Below are positions 16,911-25,404 of a stretch of 64,000 nucleotides of DNA, in pieces. Positions within the stretch are counted from its first letter, which is position 1, and every line of letters starts with the position of its first letter. The DNA is from Domibacillus indicus (GTDB lineage: Bacteria > Bacillota > Bacilli > Bacillales > Domibacillaceae), in contig NZ_LAJB01000003.1 of assembly GCF_000970685.1 (NCBI RefSeq), forward strand, positions 186,001 to 250,000. The letters are read 5' to 3'. The notes below the pieces were generated by a model. The model was not told the origin of the DNA, searched no databases, and worked only from the letters and a program-made list of their open reading frames with translations. A program made the position numbers and the translations under genes.

Positions 16911-16991
16911 TGTGTTTCTCCTTTAATCAAGATATCTACCCGTCCCTTTCCCGGTGCACAGCCTGCTAAACCGATACAAAAGCCTTAATTT

Positions 16992-17306
16992 TCACACATG
17001 TTCCTCAACTTCCACCCAATCATGGGCCCAATGCTCAATTTCGTTAATTACCGCTTTAAGCGCCCGGCCTTTTTCAGTTAATGTATATTCAACCCGTACG
17101 GGCACTTCTGCGTATACTTTTCTTGTCACAATTCCTTCTTCCTCCAGCTCTTTCAGCCGCTCTGTAAGCAGCTTGCCGCTGATCGGAAACCCGGCTTTAA
17201 TTTCAGAAAAGCGCTGTGGTCCATTTAAAAGCTGTTTAATAACAAGGCCTGTCCACCGTTTCCCTAAAAGCTGCATCGCTTTTTCTACTCTTGGACAAAG
17301 CTCCAT
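16992..17306 (-). CDS. HxlR/DUF24-family regulator, YodB/CatR-like with N-terminal Cys
   Basis: This 104-residue winged-helix protein has the HxlR pattern: LLGKRWTGLVIKQLL, then GPQRFSEIK, the recognition region ISGKLLTERLKELEEEGIV and the wing VRVEYTLTEKG. A single conserved cysteine sits at position 4 (MELCPRV), equivalent to the redox-sensing Cys of B. subtilis YodB and CatR, which respond to quinones and diamide. It is divergently transcribed from a nitroreductase gene, the usual target of such repressors. A palindromic site in the shared intergenic region is a plausible operator. Confidence 0.88.
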   Translation of the reverse strand: MELCPRVEKAMQLLGKRWTGLVIKQLLNGPQRFSEIKAGFPISGKLLTERLKELEEEGIVTRKVYAEVPVRVEYTLTEKGRALKAVINEIEHWAHDWVEVEEHV

Positions 17307-17322
17307 ACTCCTTCACCTCTTT

Positions 17323-17339
17323 TGTATTCCTAGTATACA
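17323..17339. promoter_or_regulatory. Candidate HxlR-type operator overlapping the regulator's -10 box
   Basis: TGTAT-N7-ATACA forms a dyad of 5-base arms. On the minus strand it overlaps TATACT, a likely extended -10 box (TG just before it) for the regulator gene. This placement suits autoregulation. Confidence 0.45.
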
Positions 17340-17387
17340 CCATTTTTTTTAAGATTAACATCTTTCCACTTTTTAAAACATAGTTAC

Positions 17388-17416
17388 TTGACTTATTAAA
17401 AACGTTTTTTTATATT
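17388..17416 (+). promoter_or_regulatory. Sigma-A promoter of the nitroreductase gene
   Basis: TTGACT (17388-17393) and TATATT (17411-17416) are 17 bases apart, 45 bases upstream of the start codon. Confidence 0.7.
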
Positions 17417-17461
17417 AGGTTTCGAAAGGTAACACAAATAAAATGAAACGAGGTACTGTTA

Positions 17462-18076
17462 ATGTCAAATATTTCTACAAAAGCAGATTTTTACACAGCT
17501 GTTGAAAACCGCCGTTCTTATTATGCCATTTCAAAAGACCCTGTGGCTTCTGACGAAAGAATTCAAGAGATCGTGGAATTTGCTGTTAAGCATGTGCCAA
17601 CTTCATTTAATTCCCAGAGTGGCCGTGTGGTCGTTCTTCTTGGAGAACAGCATGACAGGCTATGGGACATTACAACCGAAACCTTAAAAGCCATTGTTCC
17701 GGAAGAAAGCTTTGCTTCTACACAGGAAAAAATGGATTCATTTCAGGCTGGATATGGAACCCTGCTGTTTTTTGAGGATCAATCGATTGTCCGCAGCCTG
17801 CAGGAGCAGTTTCCCCTTTATGCGGAAAATTTCCCAGTCTGGTCCAATCAGTCTTCAGGAATGCTTCAATTTACCATCTGGACAGCGCTTGAAACAGAAG
17901 GATTTGGCGCTACGCTTCAGCACTATAACCCGCTGATTGATGAAAAGGCAGCGGCTGAATGGAACATTCCGGAAGACTGGAAGCTGATTGCCCAGATGCC
18001 GTTCGGCAAGCCAGCAGCGCCAGCCGGCGATAAAGAATTTGCGCCGCTCGAAGACCGCGTGAAAATTTACAAGTAA
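17462..18076 (+). CDS. Nitroreductase-family FMN oxidoreductase (Frm2/Hbn1-like)
   Basis: This is a 204-residue protein of the FMN-dependent nitroreductase superfamily. The N-terminal RRSYYAISK binds the FMN phosphate, and PTSFNSQSGRVVVL is characteristic of the Frm2/Hbn1-like branch. The C-terminal part GFGATLQHYNP followed by WKLIAQMPFGKP is also typical. It probably reduces quinones or nitro compounds with NAD(P)H in the cytoplasm. Divergent placement from a Cys4-containing HxlR repressor suggests induction by electrophiles. The natural substrate is unknown. Confidence 0.87.
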   Translation: MSNISTKADFYTAVENRRSYYAISKDPVASDERIQEIVEFAVKHVPTSFNSQSGRVVVLLGEQHDRLWDITTETLKAIVPEESFASTQEKMDSFQAGYGTLLFFEDQSIVRSLQEQFPLYAENFPVWSNQSSGMLQFTIWTALETEGFGATLQHYNPLIDEKAAAEWNIPEDWKLIAQMPFGKPAAPAGDKEFAPLEDRVKIYK

Positions 18077-18098
18077 TCCATATTCCCGTTTACCAAAG

Positions 18099-18136
18099 AA
18101 GCGCGGGCTTTTCCTAACCGGAAAGCCCGCGCTTTC
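18099..18136 (+). terminator. Hairpin after the nitroreductase gene
   Basis: AAGCGCGGGCTTT and its complement form a strong GC-rich stem with a short loop. The T run after it is weak, so it may be a pause or 3'-protecting structure as much as a terminator. Confidence 0.55.
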
Positions 18137-18780
18137 ATTCTGTCAAAAAAGAGAGTCGTCAAGAAGATATTCCGTTTTTGAACTAAAATTGTCTTCTTTT
18201 TATGCACTATCTTCTAAAAGCAGTGTCAGGGGCTGCAGTCTGCCCTTTGTGTTTTTAAAAAAGCAGGAGTGAAAAAGCATATGCGTTCTTCTCTTTCTCA
18301 TTCAGAAAAGAAAATCAACCGGGCGTTACCAGCTGAATTTCCCTCCCCGCCAGGGGCGACAGGTGCAAGGCGCAGACTTCTGCGGAACTGGCAGACAGGT
18401 GAGGTCCGGCTTTGCCGCGCAAATGCCGCCTTTTCTACGCCTGGGCTAAGCCCGGTGCGCTCTCCGTCTTGCTGAAGGCCTGGACGTTCACAAATAGGTT
18501 GAATTTAATCTAAAGGAGATATAGACAGTATCTTATTTCAACAGAGTGAAGCGCAGACTTTTCCCAACTGGAAAGCCGTGTTTTTTAAAATAAGCACAAG
18601 TCCCCTCCTCAATGGTGGAGCTTTCCTGTTTTACAGCTTAAAAATCGCTGGTACCTTTGGAGTAAATATAAGAAAGCAAACCAACCGCCAGAAAGTTATT
18701 CATAGCAGCAAGCAAAAAAAATTAAAAAATTTATCAAATTGACATGTACCTGACATAATTCTCGGGTAAAATGAAATCAT
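18137..18780. other. Gene-poor stretch with decayed terminator-like copy
   Basis: No convincing gene was found in this stretch. A GC-rich block at about 18320-18490 allows a short plus frame, but that frame has no family resemblance and no good ribosome site. At 18547-18580 a sequence (GCGCAGACTTTTCCCAACTGG and on) looks like a degenerate copy of the hairpin at 18099-18136. The segment just before 18780 holds the likely promoter region of the next gene, with TTGACA at about 18739 and TAAAAT at about 18767, spaced too widely for a standard promoter. Confidence 0.5.
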
Positions 18781-18810
18781 CTAGTAAAGGAATACACAGG
18801 AGGAAGAATT

Positions 18811-19269
18811 ATGAAGAAGAAAACAATGTCATATGTTATGACCGGCGCTCTATCGATTACGATTTTAAGCGGTGTTTCCTCTTCTCCAGTTCAAGCCGCT
18901 TCCCCGCAGCTTATTAAAGAACAGGCGGCCCTGCCTGTTACACGATCCGGAACAAAAAATTTTGCTGACGTAATTGCCGAACAGGCAGCGGCGCTCGGCA
19001 TTCATATTGAAGGCGATGACCTGGAGACAGCAGCCAGAAAAGTAAGGCTGGCAAAGCTGCAAAATCAAGCAGCAGCGCTTGGCATCGAAACGGCTGGGAA
19101 GGAAGAAAAAGCCCTTCGTCTTGAGGTGAAAAAAACGCACGAAGCGCATGTACATACCGTAGCTGATTATTTTGGCATCCAAACGGACGGGCAGCGTACA
19201 AAGGATATTATTGCTGCCATTTCCGAAATAAACCCTGCAGCGGGTGAACAGCTAAATGGATTTTACTAA
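18811..19269 (+). CDS. Small secreted protein with an internal helical repeat
   Basis: This 152-residue protein has a clear Sec signal peptide (MKKKTMSYVMTGALSITIL, cleavage near VQAA-SP at about residue 30). The mature part contains two related helical units, one starting IAEQAAALGIHIEGDD and one starting QNQAAALGIETAGKEE. A third weaker unit may lie in HTVADYFGIQTDG. I do not recognise the family. AGGAGGAAG precedes the ATG and a terminator follows, so it is a single-gene unit. A role at the cell surface or in the medium is inferred only from the signal peptide. Confidence 0.8.
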   Translation: MKKKTMSYVMTGALSITILSGVSSSPVQAASPQLIKEQAALPVTRSGTKNFADVIAEQAAALGIHIEGDDLETAARKVRLAKLQNQAAALGIETAGKEEKALRLEVKKTHEAHVHTVADYFGIQTDGQRTKDIIAAISEINPAAGEQLNGFY

Positions 19270-19296
19270 AACCGGCCGGGTCAGGCCGGTTTTTTG
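19269..19296 (+). terminator. Terminator of the secreted-protein gene
   Basis: AACCGGCC and GGCCGGTT flank a 6-base loop followed by a T run, directly after the stop codon. Confidence 0.88.
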
Positions 19297-19373
19297 TCGA
19301 ACCTATTTTTTTATATAATATAACAGTCAGCTGGAAGTGCGAAAAACGCAGCTGAAGGGAAAGGAAGTATGTT

Positions 19374-20060
19374 ATGCAGACCATTTTAATTGCAGAGGAC
19401 GAACCGGCAATCAGCCAGGTATTAAAAGTGTATCTGGCTAAAGCCGGCTTCGGAGTAGTTCAGGCATTTACCGGCACGGAAGCGATTGAAAAATTCCACC
19501 GGGAATCCCCTTCCCTCGTTCTGCTTGATGTGATGATGCCCGGCAAGGACGGCTGGGCTGTTTTAAAGGAAATCCGGTCAGCCGGCCGCTGTCCGGTTAT
19601 TATGCTCACCGCCCTTAATGATGTGAATTACCGGCTGGATGGATTAAACGGCGGCGCTGATGATTATATTTCAAAGCCTTTTATTGCCGACGAGGTTGTT
19701 GCACGCGTTCGGGCCGTGCTGCGCCGCTCAGAAGAACCGCAGCAGGCCAGTGAGAGGGTCAGCCATTATGGCAGTCTGACGATTGATTTTACTGCCCACC
19801 GGATTACACTGGGCGGGAAAGAAATCACTCTGACGCCCCGCGACTTATCTCTTCTGTTATTTCTGGCTTCCTCGCCTAACCGAACCTTTACCCGCGACCA
19901 GCTGCTCGATGAAGTGTGGGGGCAGGATTACGATGGAAGCGACCGGGCTGTTGATTTATCAGTAAAACGAATACGTAAAGCGCTTGTCAAATGGCCATCA
20001 GCTGAAGGGGAGATTAAAACATTGCGCGGATTGGGGTATCAATTTGTTGTTGAAGAGTAA
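19374..20060 (+). CDS. OmpR/PhoB-family response regulator
   Basis: This 228-residue protein has an N-terminal receiver (acidic Glu8/Asp9/Glu10, phosphoacceptor Asp in LLDVMMPG near residue 51, Lys in ISKPF) and a C-terminal winged-helix DNA-binding domain (LTPRDLSLLLFLASSPNRTFTRDQLLDEVWG, read in pieces, and GLGYQF at the end). It is a transcription factor for the adjacent kinase, whose start lies inside its 3' end, so the two are translationally coupled. The regulon cannot be read from the window. Confidence 0.92.
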   Translation: MQTILIAEDEPAISQVLKVYLAKAGFGVVQAFTGTEAIEKFHRESPSLVLLDVMMPGKDGWAVLKEIRSAGRCPVIMLTALNDVNYRLDGLNGGADDYISKPFIADEVVARVRAVLRRSEEPQQASERVSHYGSLTIDFTAHRITLGGKEITLTPRDLSLLLFLASSPNRTFTRDQLLDEVWGQDYDGSDRAVDLSVKRIRKALVKWPSAEGEIKTLRGLGYQFVVEE

Positions 20061-21480
20061 AACAAGGCGCATTTCACTGCTTCGCTACTGGACAACCCGC
20101 TATGCGGTTACACTGGCGGTGGGCCTGCTTGTGCTTGCCCTGCTTTCCGTTGTCTGGATCCGGCACACCACACTTGAGAACCGGCTGGATGTGTCAGAGT
20201 TTTTAGCTGCCGAATTGGCCGGCCGAATTGCCGGAAGCCAGCAGGATGAAAACGGCCGTACCGAGTCCGCTTACCTGGACCAGGATATGCTTGAGGCGCG
20301 GGACGAGCTTATGAAAATGGAGTCTCCCCCTTCTATTTTTATTACAGACGCAGGAGGCAATATTTTATCTTCCGGCGATCAGGATTTATACACCGAGAGC
20401 TCTTTCCCTTCTGCCGTACTGGAAAAAAACAGTGATGTTCAGACCTTTTCCGGCTTGAATAGCGGTACTCTTGTTTACTTAATAAAAAAGCCCATTATCG
20501 TTGATGATGTAATATTTGGCTGGGTTGTCATGCTTCAGCCGGAAGATGAATTCGCCGACCTTAATGATGAGTATCGTCTGCTTGCCCTGCTTATTCTCGG
20601 AAGCGGCCTGCTTGGCTGGGCAGCCATTTATATTTTATCCCGGCGCCTTTCCCGGCCGATCAGCGCTGCCGCAGCAGCCGCAAAAGAGATACGAAACGGC
20701 AATTACAGTGTTTCTCTTATTCCATCGCGGGCGAAAGAGCAGGAAGTGTACGACCTGGTGACCTCATTTAATGATATGGCAGTGCGGCTGGAGCAGCTTG
20801 AATCTATCCGTGCTGAACTTTTAGCGGGTGTCACTCATGAGCTGAAAACACCGGTCACCTCTATCAGCGGCCTGCTTCAGGCAGTAAAGGATGATGTGGT
20901 GTCAGGCGAGGAAGCAAAAGAATTCATTACGATTTCTTTGAATGAAACAGAACGAATGAAAACGATGATTAACGATTTACTGGAATTTAATACGTTTGCA
21001 GCCAATGCACTGCCCGTTTCAACTGCTCCTCATGAGTTAAATGAGCTGACACGCACGATTGTCCACGACTGGGACCTGGCACGTAATCCCGATGACATTC
21101 CCGTTTGTTTCCAGGCGTTTGAACGAGAATTGATCGTACTGACCGATCCAGACCGGTTCCGGCAAATTATGATGAATCTTTTGAATAACGCCGCTCACGC
21201 AATTGAAAGCAAAGGCCGGATGACCGTAACTGTCCGAAATGAAGATTCCCATGCGTTGATTGATGTAGCAGATACGGGAATCGGGATACCAGAATCAGAA
21301 AAAACCTTGATTTTTGAACGCTTTTACCGGGGAGAAAACAAAAAGTACAAAGTCCGCGGCCTTGGCCTGGGGCTGCCATTCAGCCAGCTGCTTGCCCGGG
21401 CGATGGAAGGCGATTTAGAACTAAAAGAAACGTCTCCACTCGGCACAACGTTTACCTTAAAAATAAAAAAACAGGACTGA
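20047..21480 (+). CDS. Two-component sensor histidine kinase
   Basis: No ATG sits near the end of the regulator gene. In-frame TTG codons at 20044, 20047 and 20050 lie 6-12 bases after TTGGGGT, and I take 20047 (477 residues). A membrane helix at about 15-37, an extracellular domain of about 120 residues and a second helix near 185-205 precede a HAMP domain. HisKA has GVTHELKTPVT, and the ATPase domain has NLLNNAAHA, DTGIGIP and GLGLGLPFS. It partners the OmpR-type regulator that overlaps it. The signal is unknown. Confidence 0.9.
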   Translation: MLKSKTRRISLLRYWTTRYAVTLAVGLLVLALLSVVWIRHTTLENRLDVSEFLAAELAGRIAGSQQDENGRTESAYLDQDMLEARDELMKMESPPSIFITDAGGNILSSGDQDLYTESSFPSAVLEKNSDVQTFSGLNSGTLVYLIKKPIIVDDVIFGWVVMLQPEDEFADLNDEYRLLALLILGSGLLGWAAIYILSRRLSRPISAAAAAAKEIRNGNYSVSLIPSRAKEQEVYDLVTSFNDMAVRLEQLESIRAELLAGVTHELKTPVTSISGLLQAVKDDVVSGEEAKEFITISLNETERMKTMINDLLEFNTFAANALPVSTAPHELNELTRTIVHDWDLARNPDDIPVCFQAFERELIVLTDPDRFRQIMMNLLNNAAHAIESKGRMTVTVRNEDSHALIDVADTGIGIPESEKTLIFERFYRGENKKYKVRGLGLGLPFSQLLARAMEGDLELKETSPLGTTFTLKIKKQD

Positions 21481-21508
21481 TGCTTTCGGCATCAGTCCTG
21501 TTTTTTTT
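21471..21508. terminator. Bidirectional terminator
   Basis: A 13-bp perfect stem (ACAGGACTGATGC with its complement) and a 5-base loop, flanked by A and T runs, separate the kinase gene from the convergent siderophore-binding protein gene. Confidence 0.92.
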
Positions 21509-22478
21509 ATTCAGCAATTCCTTTTTCAATTTCTTCTGCTTGAGCAAGCACAGATTGAAGTCCGCCGCCTGACAAGTACCAAACATTTGGATCTAGATAA
21601 ATAACATTGTCATTTTTAACCGCTTTTGTGCCTTTTACAAGATCGTTTTCTACTACTTGTTTTACAGAAGATTCTCCTTCACCCTGTGCTACTACCGCGC
21701 CGCGGTCCACAACAAACAAGTAATCCGGGTCTTTTTCAACAAGGTACTCAAATGAAATGCTTTGTCCGTGTGTAGATACTTCAAGGTTTTCATCAACTGC
21801 TTTTACGCCGAATACATCATGAATAATCCCAAAGCGTGAAGCCGGTCCGTATGCACTGATTTTGCCTTCGTTCGCTAAAATAACAAGACCATTTTTCTCC
21901 ATTGATGAAGCTTTTTCGTTTAGCGCCGCGATCTTTTCATCAATTGCTGCCAATTTTTCTTCTACTTCTGCTTCTTTATCAAAAACCTGGCCGACTGTTG
22001 TTGCGTTTTTCTTGAATGACTCCATGTAGTTTGCTGTATCTACACCAAGATAAATCGTTGGCGCAATTTCCGCAAATTGATCATACAAATCCATTTGACG
22101 GCCTGAAATAATGATTAAGTCCGGAGCCAATTCATTGATTTTTTCAAAATCCGGCTCTTTTAAGCTTCCTGCATTTTCATACTTTTCATCTTCAAATTGT
22201 GATAAATAGTCCGGAATATTTTCTTTTGGAAGAGCAACCGGCTCAATGCCAAGCTCCGCCATTGTATCCAGCGTACCGAAATCAAAAACAACTACTTTTT
22301 CCGGGTTGACCGGTACCGTTGTTTCGCCAAGCTCATGCTTCACTGTTACTTCCGCCGGCTTTTCCTTGCTTTCCGCCGGTTCTGCTGCACTGTCTTCACT
22401 GGCTGTAGATGATGAACCGCATGCTGCTGCGATCATTGCAAATAACGCCATGATTACGAATAATAAATGTTTTTTCAT
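21507..22478 (-). CDS. yclQ: Iron-siderophore ABC transporter substrate-binding lipoprotein, YclQ-like
   Basis: Starting at the ATG at 22478, 8 bases after AAAGGAG, gives 323 residues; an upstream in-frame ATG at 22514 overlaps the ATPase gene and lacks a ribosome site. The lipobox ends AMIAAAC (Cys20). A Ser/Glu-rich linker precedes a class III siderophore-binding fold (VVVFDFGTLDTMAELGIEPV, then APDLIIISGRQ). Gene order permease-permease-ATPase-binding protein and all four lengths match B. subtilis yclNOPQ, the petrobactin uptake system. Ligand identity is inferred from that match. Confidence 0.85.
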   Translation of the reverse strand: MKKHLLFVIMALFAMIAAACGSSSTASEDSAAEPAESKEKPAEVTVKHELGETTVPVNPEKVVVFDFGTLDTMAELGIEPVALPKENIPDYLSQFEDEKYENAGSLKEPDFEKINELAPDLIIISGRQMDLYDQFAEIAPTIYLGVDTANYMESFKKNATTVGQVFDKEAEVEEKLAAIDEKIAALNEKASSMEKNGLVILANEGKISAYGPASRFGIIHDVFGVKAVDENLEVSTHGQSISFEYLVEKDPDYLFVVDRGAVVAQGEGESSVKQVVENDLVKGTKAVKNDNVIYLDPNVWYLSGGGLQSVLAQAEEIEKGIAE

Positions 22479-22495
22479 CATTTCTTCTCCTTTTA

Positions 22496-23254
22496 TCAGC
22501 TGAAATATACGCATATTTTTTGATTATTGATTTCTTGAATGGACATGTCCATTCCATACACCTGCTTTAATGTCAGGCTGGTAATGATTTCATTGACTGT
22601 TCCCTGCGCCTCAATTTTCCCGTCTTTCAGGGCAACGATGTAGTCAGAGTAAACAGAAGCAAAATTAATATCGTGGATAACAATTAAAATTGTTTTGCCC
22701 AGGTCGTCAGCAAGTTTGCGCAGCACTTTCATAATTTGGACAGAATGCTTCATATCCAAATTGTTAAGCGGCTCATCAAGTAAAATGTACTCTGTATCCT
22801 GCGCAATCGTCATGGCGATAAAAGCACGCTGCTTTTGGCCGCCCGACAGCTGGTCCAGGTAGCGGTCCTGCAAATCTTCAAGCTCCATATAGCGAATCGC
22901 TTCATCTATGTAAACCTGGTCTTCTTTTGTCAGCTTTCCCTGTGAGTAAGGAAAGCGGCCAAATGAAACAAGGTCACGAACCGACAGACGCAGGCTTAAA
23001 TGATTGGATTGTTTTAAAATGGCAATCTTTTTTGCCAGATCCCGGTTTTTCGTTTCTTTAATTTTTTGCCCGTCAATTAACACTTCTCCTGTGTCCGCAC
23101 TCATCAGGCGGCTGATAATGGACAAAAGTGTACTTTTCCCGGCACCATTTGGACCGATAAACGACGTGATTTTGCTCTTTTGAATATTCACCGAGACATT
23201 ATCAACAACTGCTTTTAATCCGTATGATTTTGAGATGGACTGCACTTCTACCAT
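22496..23254 (-). CDS. yclP: Iron-siderophore ABC transporter ATP-binding protein, YclP-like
   Basis: This 252-residue ABC ATPase has Walker A GPNGAGKST, Q-loop LKQSNH, signature LSGGQKQR, Walker B EYILLDEP and the switch His in IVIHD. It belongs to the FecE/FepC class. Its start overlaps the stop of the second permease gene and its stop precedes the binding-protein gene, consistent with a single operon. It powers ferric-siderophore import at the cytoplasmic face. Confidence 0.9.
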   Translation of the reverse strand: MVEVQSISKSYGLKAVVDNVSVNIQKSKITSFIGPNGAGKSTLLSIISRLMSADTGEVLIDGQKIKETKNRDLAKKIAILKQSNHLSLRLSVRDLVSFGRFPYSQGKLTKEDQVYIDEAIRYMELEDLQDRYLDQLSGGQKQRAFIAMTIAQDTEYILLDEPLNNLDMKHSVQIMKVLRKLADDLGKTILIVIHDINFASVYSDYIVALKDGKIEAQGTVNEIITSLTLKQVYGMDMSIQEINNQKICVYFS

Positions 23255-24201
23255 TATTTTTTACTCTCCCTTAACAATAAGTATATAAAGTAAACACCGC
23301 CGACAAAGTTAATAATGACACTGAGCTGCGTTGAAAACGTAAAAACATGCTCAACGAGTATTTGGCCGCCTGCCAGTGCGACAACTGACACAAGCGCTGA
23401 AGCAAAAATCAATACAGAGTGCTTATATGTTTTAAACATTTCATAGGCAACATTCACAACAAGCAGGCCAAGAAAGGTAATCGGGCCGACAAGCGCAGTC
23501 GCAACTGAAATTAAAATGGAAATGATAACAAGCAGCCGCTTGACTGTGTAATCGTAATCTACGCCAAGATTAATGGCTGTTTCTTTTCCAAGCGAAAGTA
23601 CATCCAGGTACTTTACAAATTTCATCAAATATAGAAGCGCCGCCGCTGTAATGATTGCCGCCATAATCAGCACTTCTGTTTGAATATTGTTAAAGCTCGC
23701 AAACATCCGGTCCTGGATAATTTGAAACTCATTCGGGTCAATCAGCACCTGCATGAACGATGTAAAGCTTCCGAAAAACGTACCGAAAATCAATCCAAGC
23801 AGCAGCAGAAAGTAAATGCTCTGCCCTTCCCGCCGGAACAGGAGCCGGTATAAAATAAGCGCGAAAACAACCATAAAGCCAATGGATATCGCAAAGTTTA
23901 CCTGCTTGTTCATAACGGTCAGGCTGGTGGAGCCGAGGAAAAATACAAGCGTTGTCTGCACAAGCATGTAAAGCGAGTCAAGCCCGATAATGCTCGGAGT
24001 TAAAATCCGGTTATTCGTAACAGTTTGAAACAGGAGCGTCGCAACGGCAATGACCGTACCCGTTAAGCAGATTGCCGCTATTTTTTCGGCACGCCTTGGC
24101 AGAGCATAGTCCCAGTTCGGACCAAGCTCGATAAACATATATCCGGCAATGAAGGCGGCCGCCAGTACAATTAATATGATCAGTTTGCTTTTCTCACGCA
24201 T
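23254..24201 (-). CDS. yclO: Iron-siderophore ABC transporter permease, YclO-like
   Basis: This 315-residue membrane protein of the FecCD family has about nine helices and the family loop GPITFLGLLVVNVAYEMF near residue 240. It forms a heterodimer with the permease encoded just upstream, whose 3' end it overlaps by 8 bases. Its length equals that of B. subtilis YclO. Confidence 0.88.
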   Translation of the reverse strand: MREKSKLIILIVLAAAFIAGYMFIELGPNWDYALPRRAEKIAAICLTGTVIAVATLLFQTVTNNRILTPSIIGLDSLYMLVQTTLVFFLGSTSLTVMNKQVNFAISIGFMVVFALILYRLLFRREGQSIYFLLLLGLIFGTFFGSFTSFMQVLIDPNEFQIIQDRMFASFNNIQTEVLIMAAIITAAALLYLMKFVKYLDVLSLGKETAINLGVDYDYTVKRLLVIISILISVATALVGPITFLGLLVVNVAYEMFKTYKHSVLIFASALVSVVALAGGQILVEHVFTFSTQLSVIINFVGGVYFIYLLLRESKK

Positions 24202-25144
24202 AATCCCGTCTCCTCATCAGCAAGTAAATAAAAATCCCGCTCCCTATGACACCGACCGTTAAACCGATTGGAATTTCATAAGGGAAAATGATGATTCGCC
24301 CGAGAATATCGCAGAATAAAATAAAGACCGCGCCAAGCAATGCTGTATCAGACAAGCTGTTTTTTAAATTATCCCCCCGGTAAATAGAAACAATATTCGG
24401 CACGACAAGACCGAGAAAGGGGATAAGCCCTACTGTGAGCACAACCAGCGTAGTGGATAATGCCACGATAATCAGCCCGACATTCACAGCCTGCTTATAA
24501 TTTAAGCCAAGGTTCTTCGCAAAGTCTTCGCCAAGGCCGGCAATGGTAAACCGGTCAGCAAATATGTATGCAACCACAACGAGTGGAATACTGATGTAAA
24601 GCATTTCATAGCGTCCTGCTGTAATCATGGAAAAATCTCCTTGCAGCCAGGCCGACATGTTTTGAATTAAATCATGCTTATACGCAAAAAACGTTGTGAT
24701 CGAGCTGATAATGTTTCCAAACATCAACCCGACAAGCGGTATAAAAATGGGATCTTTCATTTTAATCCGGTCGAGGATATTCATAAACAAAAACGTGCCG
24801 GCAAGCGAGAAAACAAACGCCACTATCATTTTTTCCAATGGACTGGCGGATGTAAACACAATAAGCGCGATCAAAATGCCGAACCGGGCCGAATCCATCG
24901 TTCCAGCCGTTGTGGGAGAAACGAATTTGTTACGGCTCAGCTGCTGCATAATAAAACCGCTGATGCTGAGTGTTACGCCGGCAATTAAAATACTGATCAG
25001 CCGCGGAATCCGGCTCTGCCAGAAGATTTGTGTTTGGTGGTCATCAAACCGGAACAAATCAAGCGGCGAAATATCGGTCACGCCGACAAATAAAGATGCA
25101 AAAGATAACGCAATGAGCAGTAGAACCAAGTAACGTTTTTTCAT
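24194..25144 (-). CDS. yclN: Iron-siderophore ABC transporter permease, YclN-like
   Basis: This 316-residue FecCD-family permease is the first gene of the four-gene siderophore operon. The GLIPFLGLVVPNIVSIYRG loop is the ATPase contact region, and the N-terminal TLSISGFIMQQLSRNKFVSP is typical of the family. A Fur-box-like sequence lies about 45 bases upstream, suggesting repression when iron is plentiful. Confidence 0.88.
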   Translation of the reverse strand: MKKRYLVLLLIALSFASLFVGVTDISPLDLFRFDDHQTQIFWQSRIPRLISILIAGVTLSISGFIMQQLSRNKFVSPTTAGTMDSARFGILIALIVFTSASPLEKMIVAFVFSLAGTFLFMNILDRIKMKDPIFIPLVGLMFGNIISSITTFFAYKHDLIQNMSAWLQGDFSMITAGRYEMLYISIPLVVVAYIFADRFTIAGLGEDFAKNLGLNYKQAVNVGLIIVALSTTLVVLTVGLIPFLGLVVPNIVSIYRGDNLKNSLSDTALLGAVFILFCDILGRIIIFPYEIPIGLTVGVIGSGIFIYLLMRRRDYA

Positions 25145-25187
25145 AATATGTCCTAACCTTTATATTGCTGCTGTTCAAACAGTGATA

Positions 25188-25206
25188 GAGAGATTCATTC
25201 TCAATT
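25188..25206. promoter_or_regulatory. Candidate Fur box of the siderophore transporter operon
   Basis: TTGAGAATGAATCTC on the minus strand resembles the TGATAATNATTATCA Fur core with several mismatches. The location upstream of yclN fits, but the match is weaker than the boxes at 25740-25790. Confidence 0.45.
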
Positions 25207-25404
25207 GAGCACAAAAATTTAAATGCTAATTAAGAATCAGCATCCCTTTACAATACCTTAAGACGAACGCAAACCGGTTGTCCGTAAATATATGAAAAAG
25301 CTTCTGCTTCAATAGCTCATTGAGCCATGAATCACTTCTTCTCTAGCAGCTTTTCTACTTTATTGTAAAGGAAAGAACTCGCTGTTGCAAGGGGACATGG
25401 CCAG

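Noticed and set aside
18269-18475. 68-codon plus frame in the gene-poor block
   Set aside because: It is GC-biased and Arg/Pro-rich, has no convincing ribosome site and no family pattern, and crosses a block that looks like decayed non-coding sequence.
18739-18772. Promoter TTGACA/TAAAAT for the secreted-protein gene
   Set aside because: The spacing is 22 bases, too long for a standard sigma-A promoter; I could not settle on an alternative -35 box.
25145-25404. Riboswitch or small gene between hmoA and the siderophore operon
   Set aside because: No conserved riboswitch core, open frame or stable terminator was seen; only a weak Fur-like site is supported.
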